From NCBI RefSeq assembly GCF_000802235.1, contig NZ_JTDL01000104.1:148652-212651 (forward strand): a stretch of 64,000 bases of DNA, read 5' to 3'. Below are positions 1 to 8,219 of this stretch, in pieces. How positions within the stretch are numbered: the stretch's first letter is position 1; every line of letters starts with the position of its first letter. The notes under the pieces were generated by a model that was not told the DNA's origin, made no database searches, and worked only from the letters and a program-made list of their open reading frames with translations. The position numbers and the translations under genes are program-made. This DNA comes from Sinomonas humi (lineage in GTDB: Bacteria; Actinomycetota; Actinomycetes; Actinomycetales; Micrococcaceae).

Positions 1-1251
1 CCGCGCATCGAGACGGCCGCAGAATTGAAAGGAGCAGCGGCGGTCATCCAATTCATCGGAGCAGTCGGCACTGACAGCCCTGCCATCAAGCGCGCCAGAA
101 CCTACAGCTCGAACGGGACCACGGATTGGAATCTCGCGATAGTCAACCCACATCTGGACAAGTTCCTGCGCGTCAACCCCCTGCTCGTGGGGCAAGTCGC
201 CTCTTTCGTGCGGGTGAATGAAATCGGGACCAGCAACGCCTCGCTCTCTACGCTGCTGGAGCACCTGAAGTCCGAGGGGTACGAATTCACCCTCCCGCAA
301 GCTCGAACCAAGAGGAGTGTGCCAGCCGAGCAGGCAGATGAGGAGGAGCCCCCACCCACGCTGATCACCGACGGTCAGATCGTCCGCTCCCTGAAGCGGA
401 CCCTAGGGGTCCGGGACGAGGCCCTGTTCGACGAGCTGGAGCCGATGCTGCCCGAGCTGTTCGACCTGCTGCGCGAACATTACGAGCAGCTCGACAAGAT
501 CGCGTCGATGATCGAGAACAACTGGCTCCCCGACCCGGAAGCAATCCGCGGCCGCGTGGAGGGCACGAAGCTCCCGAAGTCGGCTCAGTACCTGCTCCGG
601 GGCGAAGCTAACCGGGAACGGCTCGCTTACTACCTGACAGAGGAGGGGCACGCTCTGGCCGGCTCGTGGGTAGAGCATGCGGAGGCCGGGCGGATCGATG
701 CGGCCATCGAAGCGCTCCACGACAAGGATATCGTCCTCCTGACCAACGCCCTTCGGGAGGGGATCATCGACGCCGACTCTTGCTGGGAGATCGTGCGGAA
801 CTCAAACGGAATCCGATACAACATCGTCCGGGAGTGCGTCCTCCTCGCTAGGGCTCTGCCCGACCTGAAGCTAGACCCCACCTTCCTCGTCGAGGTGGTG
901 AACGGGCTGCGCCACGCCGCCGACTACCCGCACCCGGTCTTCGACCCTCTCGATATGAGCAGCGAAGAACAGATCTCCCGCTACGCCGCCGTCGCCAGAG
1001 CGATCCACTACTACGACCAGAACCACCGGGACGCCCGCTATGACCTGTCGCCGAACCTCGTCCGGAACCGCCGGACGCAGAGTCACGAAATGCGCGGACG
1101 CCAGCTCAGAGAGGAGACCGCGGAGATCATCATGGAGCATCCTGAAACGGCCGAGAGGGTAATTCGGCTCCTGCTGGAGGAGGGCATCCACCGCAGAGAA
1201 GACGTGCTCGCGCGCCTTTTCGCTGACGAGGGGAGCGAGGACGCCAAGTGA
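1..1251 (+). CDS. Unrecognised protein, 5' end outside the window
   Basis: The reading frame is open from the first base to a TGA at 1249-1251. A TTG at 25 could start it, but no ribosome binding site precedes that codon, so the true start probably lies upstream and this is a partial gene of at least 408 residues. I do not recognise the family. The protein is soluble-looking, acidic and mainly helical, with no signal peptide or membrane segment. A proline- and glutamate-rich linker near residue 105 separates a smaller N-terminal part from a larger C-terminal helical part. It lies at the left of a defence-type gene cluster and points toward the convergent SNF2 helicase gene, so a defence or element-maintenance role is possible but unproven. 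Confidence 0.6.
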   Translation, partial: PRIETAAELKGAAAVIQFIGAVGTDSPAIKRARTYSSNGTTDWNLAIVNPHLDKFLRVNPLLVGQVASFVRVNEIGTSNASLSTLLEHLKSEGYEFTLPQARTKRSVPAEQADEEEPPPTLITDGQIVRSLKRTLGVRDEALFDELEPMLPELFDLLREHYEQLDKIASMIENNWLPDPEAIRGRVEGTKLPKSAQYLLRGEANRERLAYYLTEEGHALAGSWVEHAEAGRIDAAIEALHDKDIVLLTNALREGIIDADSCWEIVRNSNGIRYNIVRECVLLARALPDLKLDPTFLVEVVNGLRHAADYPHPVFDPLDMSSEEQISRYAAVARAIHYYDQNHRDARYDLSPNLVRNRRTQSHEMRGRQLREETAEIIMEHPETAERVIRLLLEEGIHRREDVLARLFADEGSEDAK

Positions 1252-1754
1252 ACCTGCCGGAGAGCCATATGGATGTCGCCGCCGCGGAGGCGGATGTTTT
1301 GTCCCGCGTAGAACGTAAGCTTTCCTCACAATTCGAGGTACGAAGGGGGACAGGGATTTGGGTTTTCTGTCGAGGCGGCTTGTGCCGCGAAGCGTCCGCC
1401 GGGCGATGCATCCGGTCTGATCAGCCAAGCGGATGGCGAAGAAGGCGCTGATCCCGAAGCCGGTGCGCAAGGCGATGTGGACGGCGCATACGGTGGCGAA
1501 TCCGATCAGTTCCGCGCCGTACTCGCTGGGGCGGTCGCTGTCAAAAGCCGAATCTAGATCAAGCCGAGCTGCCGAACCGCCGCGCAAGTTCGCTCAGGCA
1601 TCTCCATAGTGGGCAATTACCTTCTCAGTGAAGGTGGGCGATGCCGGTTTGCTGATCTCGTGTCGAGGTTCTTCCTTCGGCCTAGCGGCTAGTCCGGGTG
1701 CCCCGGGATCGAGGTCCATCACGGACGCCCCTTTCCGAGCTGCCTAGTCCGGGG
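1252..1754. other. Gap without a convincing gene
   Basis: About 500 bases lie between two convergent genes. Short GC-rich hairpins occur near 1279-1293 and 1375-1388 and could end transcription of the upstream gene. A minus-strand frame between about 1320 and 1587 has protein-like composition with a hydrophobic stretch, but it has no start signal and continues antisense into the preceding gene. It may be a decayed gene fragment. I could not identify it. Confidence 0.4.
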
Positions 1755-4433
1755 TCACGCTTCGGGGATTGCGGCACTTGGCTCGGGGCTCGCAGAACCT
1801 GTCGGGGGCTGGGCGAGGAGGCGTTCCTTCTCGGCCGCGACGATGTCTCGCGCCAGCTCGGCTTCGGAGATATCGAAGGCTTCAGGCGCGCTGTCGGCTG
1901 TTTCGCTGACGCGGGCGAAGTCGTCGAAGAGCTGCTGTTTGCGGGCAAGGATCTCAGTGACGCGTCGATCGACTCCTTCTTCGGAGAGAAGGCGATGGAC
2001 TTGGACTGATTCGAGTTGTCCCATGCGTCGCGCCCGGGCGATGGCCTGCCATTCGGTGGTGGGCTTGAGCTGTGGTTCGCATATCACGACAACCGATGCG
2101 GCCTGGATGTTGAGCCCGATTCCACCTGCGACGATCTGGGAGACGAGCACGGCGCCGTGCCCTGCGACAGAGAATTGATCGACCATGGCCTGTCGGGCGG
2201 CGGCGGGCACTGAGCCAGTGAGCGGACCGTAGACTTCGCCGGGCAGGGTATGGGCGACTCGATCGAGCACGTCGCGGAATTGAGAGAAGACGATCACGCG
2301 CCGACGGTTGTCTTCGGCTTCCTGGACGATCTCGACGAGGCGCTGCATCTTCCCGGATCGGGTGCCGCTGGCCATTGCCGCCCTGCGCATTGCCATGAAG
2401 TTCCCGGCCACAACTGCATCGAAGTAAGCTTCCTCGTCTTCCGCGGAGAAGGGGAGCCATTCCTCTACCTCGACCAGCTCGGGGAGCTCGGTGAGGACGT
2501 CTTCTTGGTTGCGACGCAGGTAGGCCGGCGCGACCTGCCGACGGAAGCGTTTCGGCGACAGGCCGCTGCCGTCGACGGCAAGGTCGGGGCGAATGTAGCC
2601 GACCAGGGTCCGGAACTCGTCGATGCGGTTCTCCAGCGGTGTTCCCGTCAACAGGACGGTTCTTTCAGCCAGATCGATGATCCTGGCGACGCGGCGGGCG
2701 CGCTGGGTCGCAGGGTTCTTGACGTAGTGGGCTTCGTCGACGACGACACAGCCCAGGCCATCGAGCATCCGGACGTAGGGTTCGACCCACAGCAGGGTTT
2801 CGAAAGTGGTTACGGCTACCCCGCTGCTTCGAACCCAGCCGAGGGCGGCTGCGTCCCGGCCGGGCCCATGGAGGCGGTACGGCCGGAGTCTGGACTTGGC
2901 GCGGACCTCACGGACCCAGTTGGTCACGACCGCGGCCGGGCAGATCACCAGTGAGTGGTGGGCTCCCTTGGAGCGGAGGTGGGCCAGGACGGCGAGGGCT
3001 TCGACGGTCTTCCCGAGCCCCATCTCGTCGCCGATGATCACCTTGCCCTGGACGAGGGCGAACCTTGCACCGAAGCTTTGGTACCCACGCAGCGACGCCG
3101 AGAGGTGCTGGGTGTCGAGCTCGAGGCTGCGGACGGCCTCTACGATGTCGTCGGGGAGGTCTCCGTGGGCCTTCTGCTCGTCCTCGGTGACGAACCCCAG
3201 CTCGGAGAGCATTGCAAAGTAGTCCGCCGGCCGACGGAAGAAATCCTCCCACGGATCGGCCGCCTCATCCGCCGGTGCCGTCGTGGGAATCTGCCGGGCG
3301 CGCCGGATAACGGCCTCCACAGCCCCGGTGAACTCCTCCACTGACCGATCGCTGGCGAGCACTGCGAGGTGACTAATCTGGCCATCGAGCGCACGGGCAA
3401 CGGGTACCAGGGACTCCTTCAAAGCCAGGTCAGTGGTGGCGCCCTTGATGCTCCTGATGGCGTCCCAGGCAGCCAGCCGTCGAAGCAGTTCGGTGCCTGC
3501 GGCAGTGCGGTCCTTGATGTCGATCCGAACGGGAGTCTCATCGTGTGTCATCTGCCAGAGCGTTCGGGCGGCCCCGAGCATGCGCGTGGCGCTGGTCTGC
3601 CCGATTCCGGGCAGATGGGCCAGCTGGTTCCCTCGGTCAAGGACAGCCTGGACCGTGTTCAGGCGGGCGTCCGTGAGGGGTCCGATGCGCAGGCGGTCCC
3701 GGGTCGCCTCCTTGAGCCGTTCGACCGGCATGTCGGACAGGAGGCGCCGCACCTCGTGCTTCCGCACTGCCTCGCCCGTGGCAATGGCGTCCGCACGGAA
3801 GCGCTCCTCTCGCCGCAGGGCAGCGTCGATGGCCTCAATGGCATCAGACAGCTGAGCCGGGGCCGCGACAGCGAGCAGGTGCTGACTCGCGCCGAGATCG
3901 GCGAGCCGGCGACCGAGCCCCACCCAGTCGGCCAGTGCAGCTTCAACAGGGACCTGGGAGGGGCCGCCGTCCTGACCGCCGAGACGGACAAGCAGCTGCG
4001 GAAGACCAGCCGAGTGGGCCCACTCGCGGTAGCGGTTCAAGAAGGCGGCAGCGCCGGCGCCGGCTTCGCGCTTCCTGCCGCCAAGGAAGAAGCGCCGCAG
4101 ACCGATCACCGCTTTGGCATCATCGATTGCCGAGGCGACATCGGTTGTGAGGAGGTCGAGGACCTCCCGTTCCTCGGGGCTGATCCGTGGCAGTTGGGCG
4201 TGCCGTGCGGTGCAGCCCAAGTAGGGTTCGTCTCCGGGTCGCAGGGGCAGGACTCGCCAGGCAACTTGGCCTTCGTGCCGCACATCCACGGTTCTGCGGC
4301 GAAGGGCGGCGACGGCCTCGTCCCCGGCCTTCTCGGTCGAGGAGCGGCGGGCCTGAACGGATCTGGCCTGGGCGAGCCAGCGTGTGGCCTCTTCGGAAGT
4401 TCCACGCAGCCGCTCGCGTTCGTCCCGTTCCAC
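1755..4433 (-). CDS. SNF2-family helicase with an N-terminal helix-hairpin-helix segment
   Basis: A large (892 residue) DEAD/SNF2-type ATPase expected to translocate on or remodel duplex DNA. The helicase half begins near residue 440. It has Walker A GDEMGLGKT near residue 466, the Walker B/DEAH box VVVDEAHYVKN near 564, motif III LLTGTPLENR, and a second RecA lobe ending in an arginine-finger motif IARARRMGQ. The N-terminal half is helical and includes an HhH-like stretch LAHLPGIGQTSATRML near 275, a non-specific DNA-binding element. The GTG start at 4433 is preceded by AAGGGGG. The gene diverges from the DUF3883 helicase across a 119-bp gap. Whether it belongs to the same defence system as the divergent operon is inference. 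Confidence 0.85.
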   Translation of the reverse strand: MERDERERLRGTSEEATRWLAQARSVQARRSSTEKAGDEAVAALRRRTVDVRHEGQVAWRVLPLRPGDEPYLGCTARHAQLPRISPEEREVLDLLTTDVASAIDDAKAVIGLRRFFLGGRKREAGAGAAAFLNRYREWAHSAGLPQLLVRLGGQDGGPSQVPVEAALADWVGLGRRLADLGASQHLLAVAAPAQLSDAIEAIDAALRREERFRADAIATGEAVRKHEVRRLLSDMPVERLKEATRDRLRIGPLTDARLNTVQAVLDRGNQLAHLPGIGQTSATRMLGAARTLWQMTHDETPVRIDIKDRTAAGTELLRRLAAWDAIRSIKGATTDLALKESLVPVARALDGQISHLAVLASDRSVEEFTGAVEAVIRRARQIPTTAPADEAADPWEDFFRRPADYFAMLSELGFVTEDEQKAHGDLPDDIVEAVRSLELDTQHLSASLRGYQSFGARFALVQGKVIIGDEMGLGKTVEALAVLAHLRSKGAHHSLVICPAAVVTNWVREVRAKSRLRPYRLHGPGRDAAALGWVRSSGVAVTTFETLLWVEPYVRMLDGLGCVVVDEAHYVKNPATQRARRVARIIDLAERTVLLTGTPLENRIDEFRTLVGYIRPDLAVDGSGLSPKRFRRQVAPAYLRRNQEDVLTELPELVEVEEWLPFSAEDEEAYFDAVVAGNFMAMRRAAMASGTRSGKMQRLVEIVQEAEDNRRRVIVFSQFRDVLDRVAHTLPGEVYGPLTGSVPAAARQAMVDQFSVAGHGAVLVSQIVAGGIGLNIQAASVVVICEPQLKPTTEWQAIARARRMGQLESVQVHRLLSEEGVDRRVTEILARKQQLFDDFARVSETADSAPEAFDISEAELARDIVAAEKERLLAQPPTGSASPEPSAAIPEA

Positions 4434-4457
4434 AGCGCCCCCCTTTTATCCGCAGCT

Positions 4458-4476
4458 TTAGTGCAAAGATTAGTGC
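4458..4476. promoter_or_regulatory. Direct repeat TTAGTGC in a divergent promoter region
   Basis: Two exact copies of TTAGTGC, at 4458 and 4470, are spaced 12 bp start to start in the 119-bp region between the two divergent helicase genes. Close to one helical turn apart, they could be bound by one regulator on one DNA face. No regulator gene was recognised nearby, so this is a candidate only. Confidence 0.25.
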
Positions 4477-4552
4477 CGATCCCCGACAATCCCGCTGATT
4501 CCGTCGGCCCGGTCCGTTAGAGTGAGTCGGCTATCGATCAAGGAGGTCCATC

Positions 4553-7500
4553 GTGCTGCTGGAAGAGCTCAAGCCCGGGCTGCGTATCGCGGGCCTCATC
4601 CCGGCCGAGGCCATCACGGTCATCGCCGCCCAGTGGCACGGTACTGGTGCGCTTGAACTGACCTACAAGACCGCTGCGGGCGGCCTCGGCCAGCAGGTCG
4701 TCTTCCGCAAGGATCAGGACGCCTTGAGCGTCGCCCAGGCCGGCGGGCGTGCGTTCGATGCTAGCGCGAGCGACTTCAAGCTCGTGGCCGAAGCCCAGCG
4801 GATCTCCCTGGCAGGCCTGTTCGACCCGATGCTGGCCGTGGCCACCAGCGACGTGCAGCCCCTGCCGCACCAGATCCGTGCCGTGTACGGGGAGCTGCTG
4901 CCGCGGACCCCGCTTCGCTTCCTGCTGGCCGACGACCCGGGCGCGGGCAAGACGATCATGGCCGGGCTCTACATCAAGGAACTGATCCTGCGGGACGACG
5001 TGAAACAGTGCTTGATCGTTGCCCCCGGCGGGCTCGTGGAGCAGTGGCAGGACGAGCTGTTCTTCAAGTTCGGGCTGCGCTTCGACCTGCTGACCAACCA
5101 GCTGATCGACGCCAACGTCAACTTCAACGTCTTCGAGTCCAACCCGCTGTTGATCGCCCGGATGGACCAGCTCTCCCGCAACGAACAGCTCCAGGCCCAG
5201 CTCAAGGACACCGAGTGGGACCTGATCATCGTCGACGAGGCGCACCGGATGGGGGCGCACTACTTCGGCGGCAAGCTGGAGAAGACCAAGCGGTTCCAGC
5301 TGGGCGAGCTGCTCGGCGACATCACCAGGCACCTGCTGCTGATGACCGCTACCCCGCACTCAGGGAAGGAGGAGGACTTCCAGCTCTTCCTGACCCTGCT
5401 GGACCGCGACCGGTTCGAGGGCAAGAACAAGGTCACGGCCGACACCAGCGGACTCATGCGCCGCATGGTCAAGGAGGATCTGCTCACCTTCGAGGGGAAA
5501 AAACTCTTCCCCGAGCGCATCGCCGAGACCGTGCCCTACGAGCTGACCGCGCTGGAGTACGAGCTGTACGAGCAGGTCACGCAGTACGTCCGCGAGGGCA
5601 TGGACCGCGCCGACAGAGTTGGCGGCAAACGGAAGAACACCGTCGGGTTCGCCCTCACAGTCCTCCAACGCCGTCTCGCCTCGAGCCCCGAGGCCATCTA
5701 CAAGAGCCTTGTCCGCCGCGCCGAGCGGCTCGAGCGCAAAAAGCAGGAGATTCTCAACGGCACCTACTCCGAAACCGAGCCCAGCGTCGACCTTGAAGGT
5801 CTGGACGCCGACGACTTCAACGCCGAGGAGACCGAAGAACTGGAGGAGGAGCTCGTCGACGCCGCGACCGCCGCACAGACGGTCGAGGAGCTCAACGCCG
5901 AACTCGTCGAGCTCGGCGAGCTCGTGAAGGCCGCCAAGCAGGTCCGTGACACGGGCACCGACCGCAAGTGGACCGAACTGTCCACGATCCTCCAGGACAA
6001 CGTGCTTGTCACTGACAAGAACGGTTGGCCGCGCAAGTTCATCGTCTTCACCGAGCATCGCGACACCCTCAGCTACCTCCAGGCCCGCATCGGCTCGCTG
6101 CTGGGCAGGCCGGAGGCGGTCAGAGCGATCCACGGCGGCGTACGCCGCGCCGATCGACGCCAGATCACCGAGGAATTCACCAAGAACCGCGACTGCCAGA
6201 TCCTGCTCGCCACCGACGCCGCCGGCGAAGGCCTCAACCTCCAGGCGGCGCACCTCATGGTCAACTATGACCTGCCGTGGAATCCGAATCGGATCGAACA
6301 GCGGTTCGGCCGCATCCACCGCATCGGCCAGGAGGAAGTCTGCCGCCTCTGGAACCTCGTTGCCTCCAACACTCGCGAGGGCGAAGTCTTCACCCGCCTG
6401 CTGGACAAGATCGAGGAGCAGCGCAAAGCCTACGGCGGAAAGGTCTTCGACGTCCTCGGCGAAGCCTTCAGCGAGACTCCCCTGCGCAGCCTGCTCCTGG
6501 ACGCCATCCAGTACGGCGAGCGGGCAGATGTTAAGGCCAAGATGCAGGAAGTCATCGACGCCAGCGTCGGTGAAGGCCTCAAAGAGCTCCTCGCCGAGCG
6601 TGCCCTCGCCTCCGAACACCTCGCAGAGGCTGACCTCGCCGCACTCCGAGCGGCGATGGACGAAGCCCGCGCCCGCCGGCTCCAGCCGCACTACATCGAG
6701 CTGGCGTTCAAGGCCGCCTTCACTCGGCTCGGCGGGCGCATCGCCAAACGCGAGAAAGGCCGCTACGAGATCGCCAACGTCCCCCAGCAAGTCCGCTCCG
6801 CCAACAAGGGACCGATCGCGACCAAGTACGACAGGATCGCCTTCGACCTGCCCCGGGTCCAGCCCGACAGCCTCGCCCGGGCGGACCTTCTCGCTCCCGG
6901 CCATCCGCTGCATGACGCCGTCATGGATGAAGCGATCCGGCGATTTGGTGGCAGCCTCAATCAGGGCACGGTCCTGGTCTCCTCGACACTGGAGGAACCA
7001 CAGCTGCTGGTCGGGGTGATCGAGGAAGTCGCCGACGCCACCGGCGCAAGCGTCGCACGACGCTTCGGCTACGCCTACGTCGACAGCTATGGCACCGTCA
7101 CCCCCGCCGGCCCAGCACCCTACCTTGACTGTGTTGCCGCCCCTGACACCCCAGCGACCGCGGCTTTCCGGCAGCTTCCTTGGCTGCCAGATGCTGAGGA
7201 CAGGGCCACAAGCTGGATCATCGCCAACCAGCTCCCCGCCTATCTCGCCGAGGTACAACCACGCCGTACTGCCGAACTCCACAAGACCCGCCTGTTGGTC
7301 ACCAGGCGGCTCGAAGGCGAACGTGACCGGCTCCTTCTCGATGCCGCCATCGCCGCAGAAAAGGAGCGGGCGGGGGAAAAGGCCAAAGAATCCTCCGAGA
7401 GCCTCAACCGAAAGGCCGTCGAGCTCGACCTCCGCCTCCGCCGGCGGCTGGAGCTGCTCGACCAGCAGGCCCTGATGTCCACCAAACCCCCGCACATCCT

Positions 7501-7963
7501 CACCGCGGCCCTGGTGCTGCCCCTCAACATGCTCGAGAATGAGCTCCCGGCTCATGCCCCGATCCATGCCAAGGAGACCAAGGAGATCGAGCGCCGCGGC
7601 GTCGACCTCGTGATGGCCCGCGAACGCGAGATCGGCCGCAAGCCAATCGAGCAGGCGTTCAGCAACCCGGGCTTCGACATCCTCTCCACAGCAGCTAACG
7701 GCGACACCTACCGGATCGAGGTCAAGGCACGCATCGACGGCGCCGAGGATTTCTTCATCACCCACAACGAAGTGATGACTGGCAAGAACGCCGTGCCCCG
7801 GTACCGCCTCGCCCTCGTCCGCGTCGACCCACGCGGACCCCAGCACGACGAGGTCCGCTACCTCGACGACCCGTTCGCCACCACCGACCTCGGCGACTTC
7901 GACGCCACAGGTCTCCGCGGCGACTGGGCCAAAATGTGGGCCAAGGGAACGGATCCGTTCTGA
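4553..7963 (+). CDS. SNF2-type helicase with C-terminal DUF3883 (DrmD-like)
   Basis: An 1,136-residue superfamily 2 helicase of the kind found in DISARM-related antiphage operons. Walker A DDPGAGKTIM lies near residue 127, the Walker B box IIVDEAHRMG near 227, and motif III LLMTATPHSG follows. The second lobe has FIVFTEHRDTL near 494, ATDAAGEGLNLQ near 552 and QRFGRIHRIGQ near 582. The last 110 residues, including YRIEVKAR near 1053, match a DUF3883 module, which is related to restriction endonuclease-like folds. A charged insert near residues 400-460 separates the lobes. The GTG start has a perfect AAGGAGGT site six bases upstream. It is the first gene of the operon with the DUF1156 and DUF499 genes. 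Confidence 0.88.
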   Translation: MLLEELKPGLRIAGLIPAEAITVIAAQWHGTGALELTYKTAAGGLGQQVVFRKDQDALSVAQAGGRAFDASASDFKLVAEAQRISLAGLFDPMLAVATSDVQPLPHQIRAVYGELLPRTPLRFLLADDPGAGKTIMAGLYIKELILRDDVKQCLIVAPGGLVEQWQDELFFKFGLRFDLLTNQLIDANVNFNVFESNPLLIARMDQLSRNEQLQAQLKDTEWDLIIVDEAHRMGAHYFGGKLEKTKRFQLGELLGDITRHLLLMTATPHSGKEEDFQLFLTLLDRDRFEGKNKVTADTSGLMRRMVKEDLLTFEGKKLFPERIAETVPYELTALEYELYEQVTQYVREGMDRADRVGGKRKNTVGFALTVLQRRLASSPEAIYKSLVRRAERLERKKQEILNGTYSETEPSVDLEGLDADDFNAEETEELEEELVDAATAAQTVEELNAELVELGELVKAAKQVRDTGTDRKWTELSTILQDNVLVTDKNGWPRKFIVFTEHRDTLSYLQARIGSLLGRPEAVRAIHGGVRRADRRQITEEFTKNRDCQILLATDAAGEGLNLQAAHLMVNYDLPWNPNRIEQRFGRIHRIGQEEVCRLWNLVASNTREGEVFTRLLDKIEEQRKAYGGKVFDVLGEAFSETPLRSLLLDAIQYGERADVKAKMQEVIDASVGEGLKELLAERALASEHLAEADLAALRAAMDEARARRLQPHYIELAFKAAFTRLGGRIAKREKGRYEIANVPQQVRSANKGPIATKYDRIAFDLPRVQPDSLARADLLAPGHPLHDAVMDEAIRRFGGSLNQGTVLVSSTLEEPQLLVGVIEEVADATGASVARRFGYAYVDSYGTVTPAGPAPYLDCVAAPDTPATAAFRQLPWLPDAEDRATSWIIANQLPAYLAEVQPRRTAELHKTRLLVTRRLEGERDRLLLDAAIAAEKERAGEKAKESSESLNRKAVELDLRLRRRLELLDQQALMSTKPPHILTAALVLPLNMLENELPAHAPIHAKETKEIERRGVDLVMAREREIGRKPIEQAFSNPGFDILSTAANGDTYRIEVKARIDGAEDFFITHNEVMTGKNAVPRYRLALVRVDPRGPQHDEVRYLDDPFATTDLGDFDATGLRGDWAKMWAKGTDPF

Positions 7964-8219
7964 TGGAGCCCATGGAAAGATCGCCGTATGTCGTGGGCGA
8001 GAACGAACCGCAGGCCGGCTACGGGCAGCGCCACCCTCAGTTGGCAACAGCGCATCAGAGATTTCCGGCGTTCCCTCTCCTGATGCATCGCACGACAATC
8101 TCGTCCCGACCTGCACCGGTTCTGTCGATTCACGCCGCTAGATTTGGTCAGGAAGTTGCGACGTCAACCTGCCGTCGCGCAGTCGAGTCCACACTCGGAC
8201 TCAGAGGGTCGAGGAAGTA

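Noticed and set aside
5360..8116. Very long minus-strand open frame across the DUF3883 helicase gene
   Set aside because: It is antisense to a gene with complete helicase motifs. Its translation has biased Gly/Asp/Val composition and no domain, the typical shadow of high-GC coding DNA.
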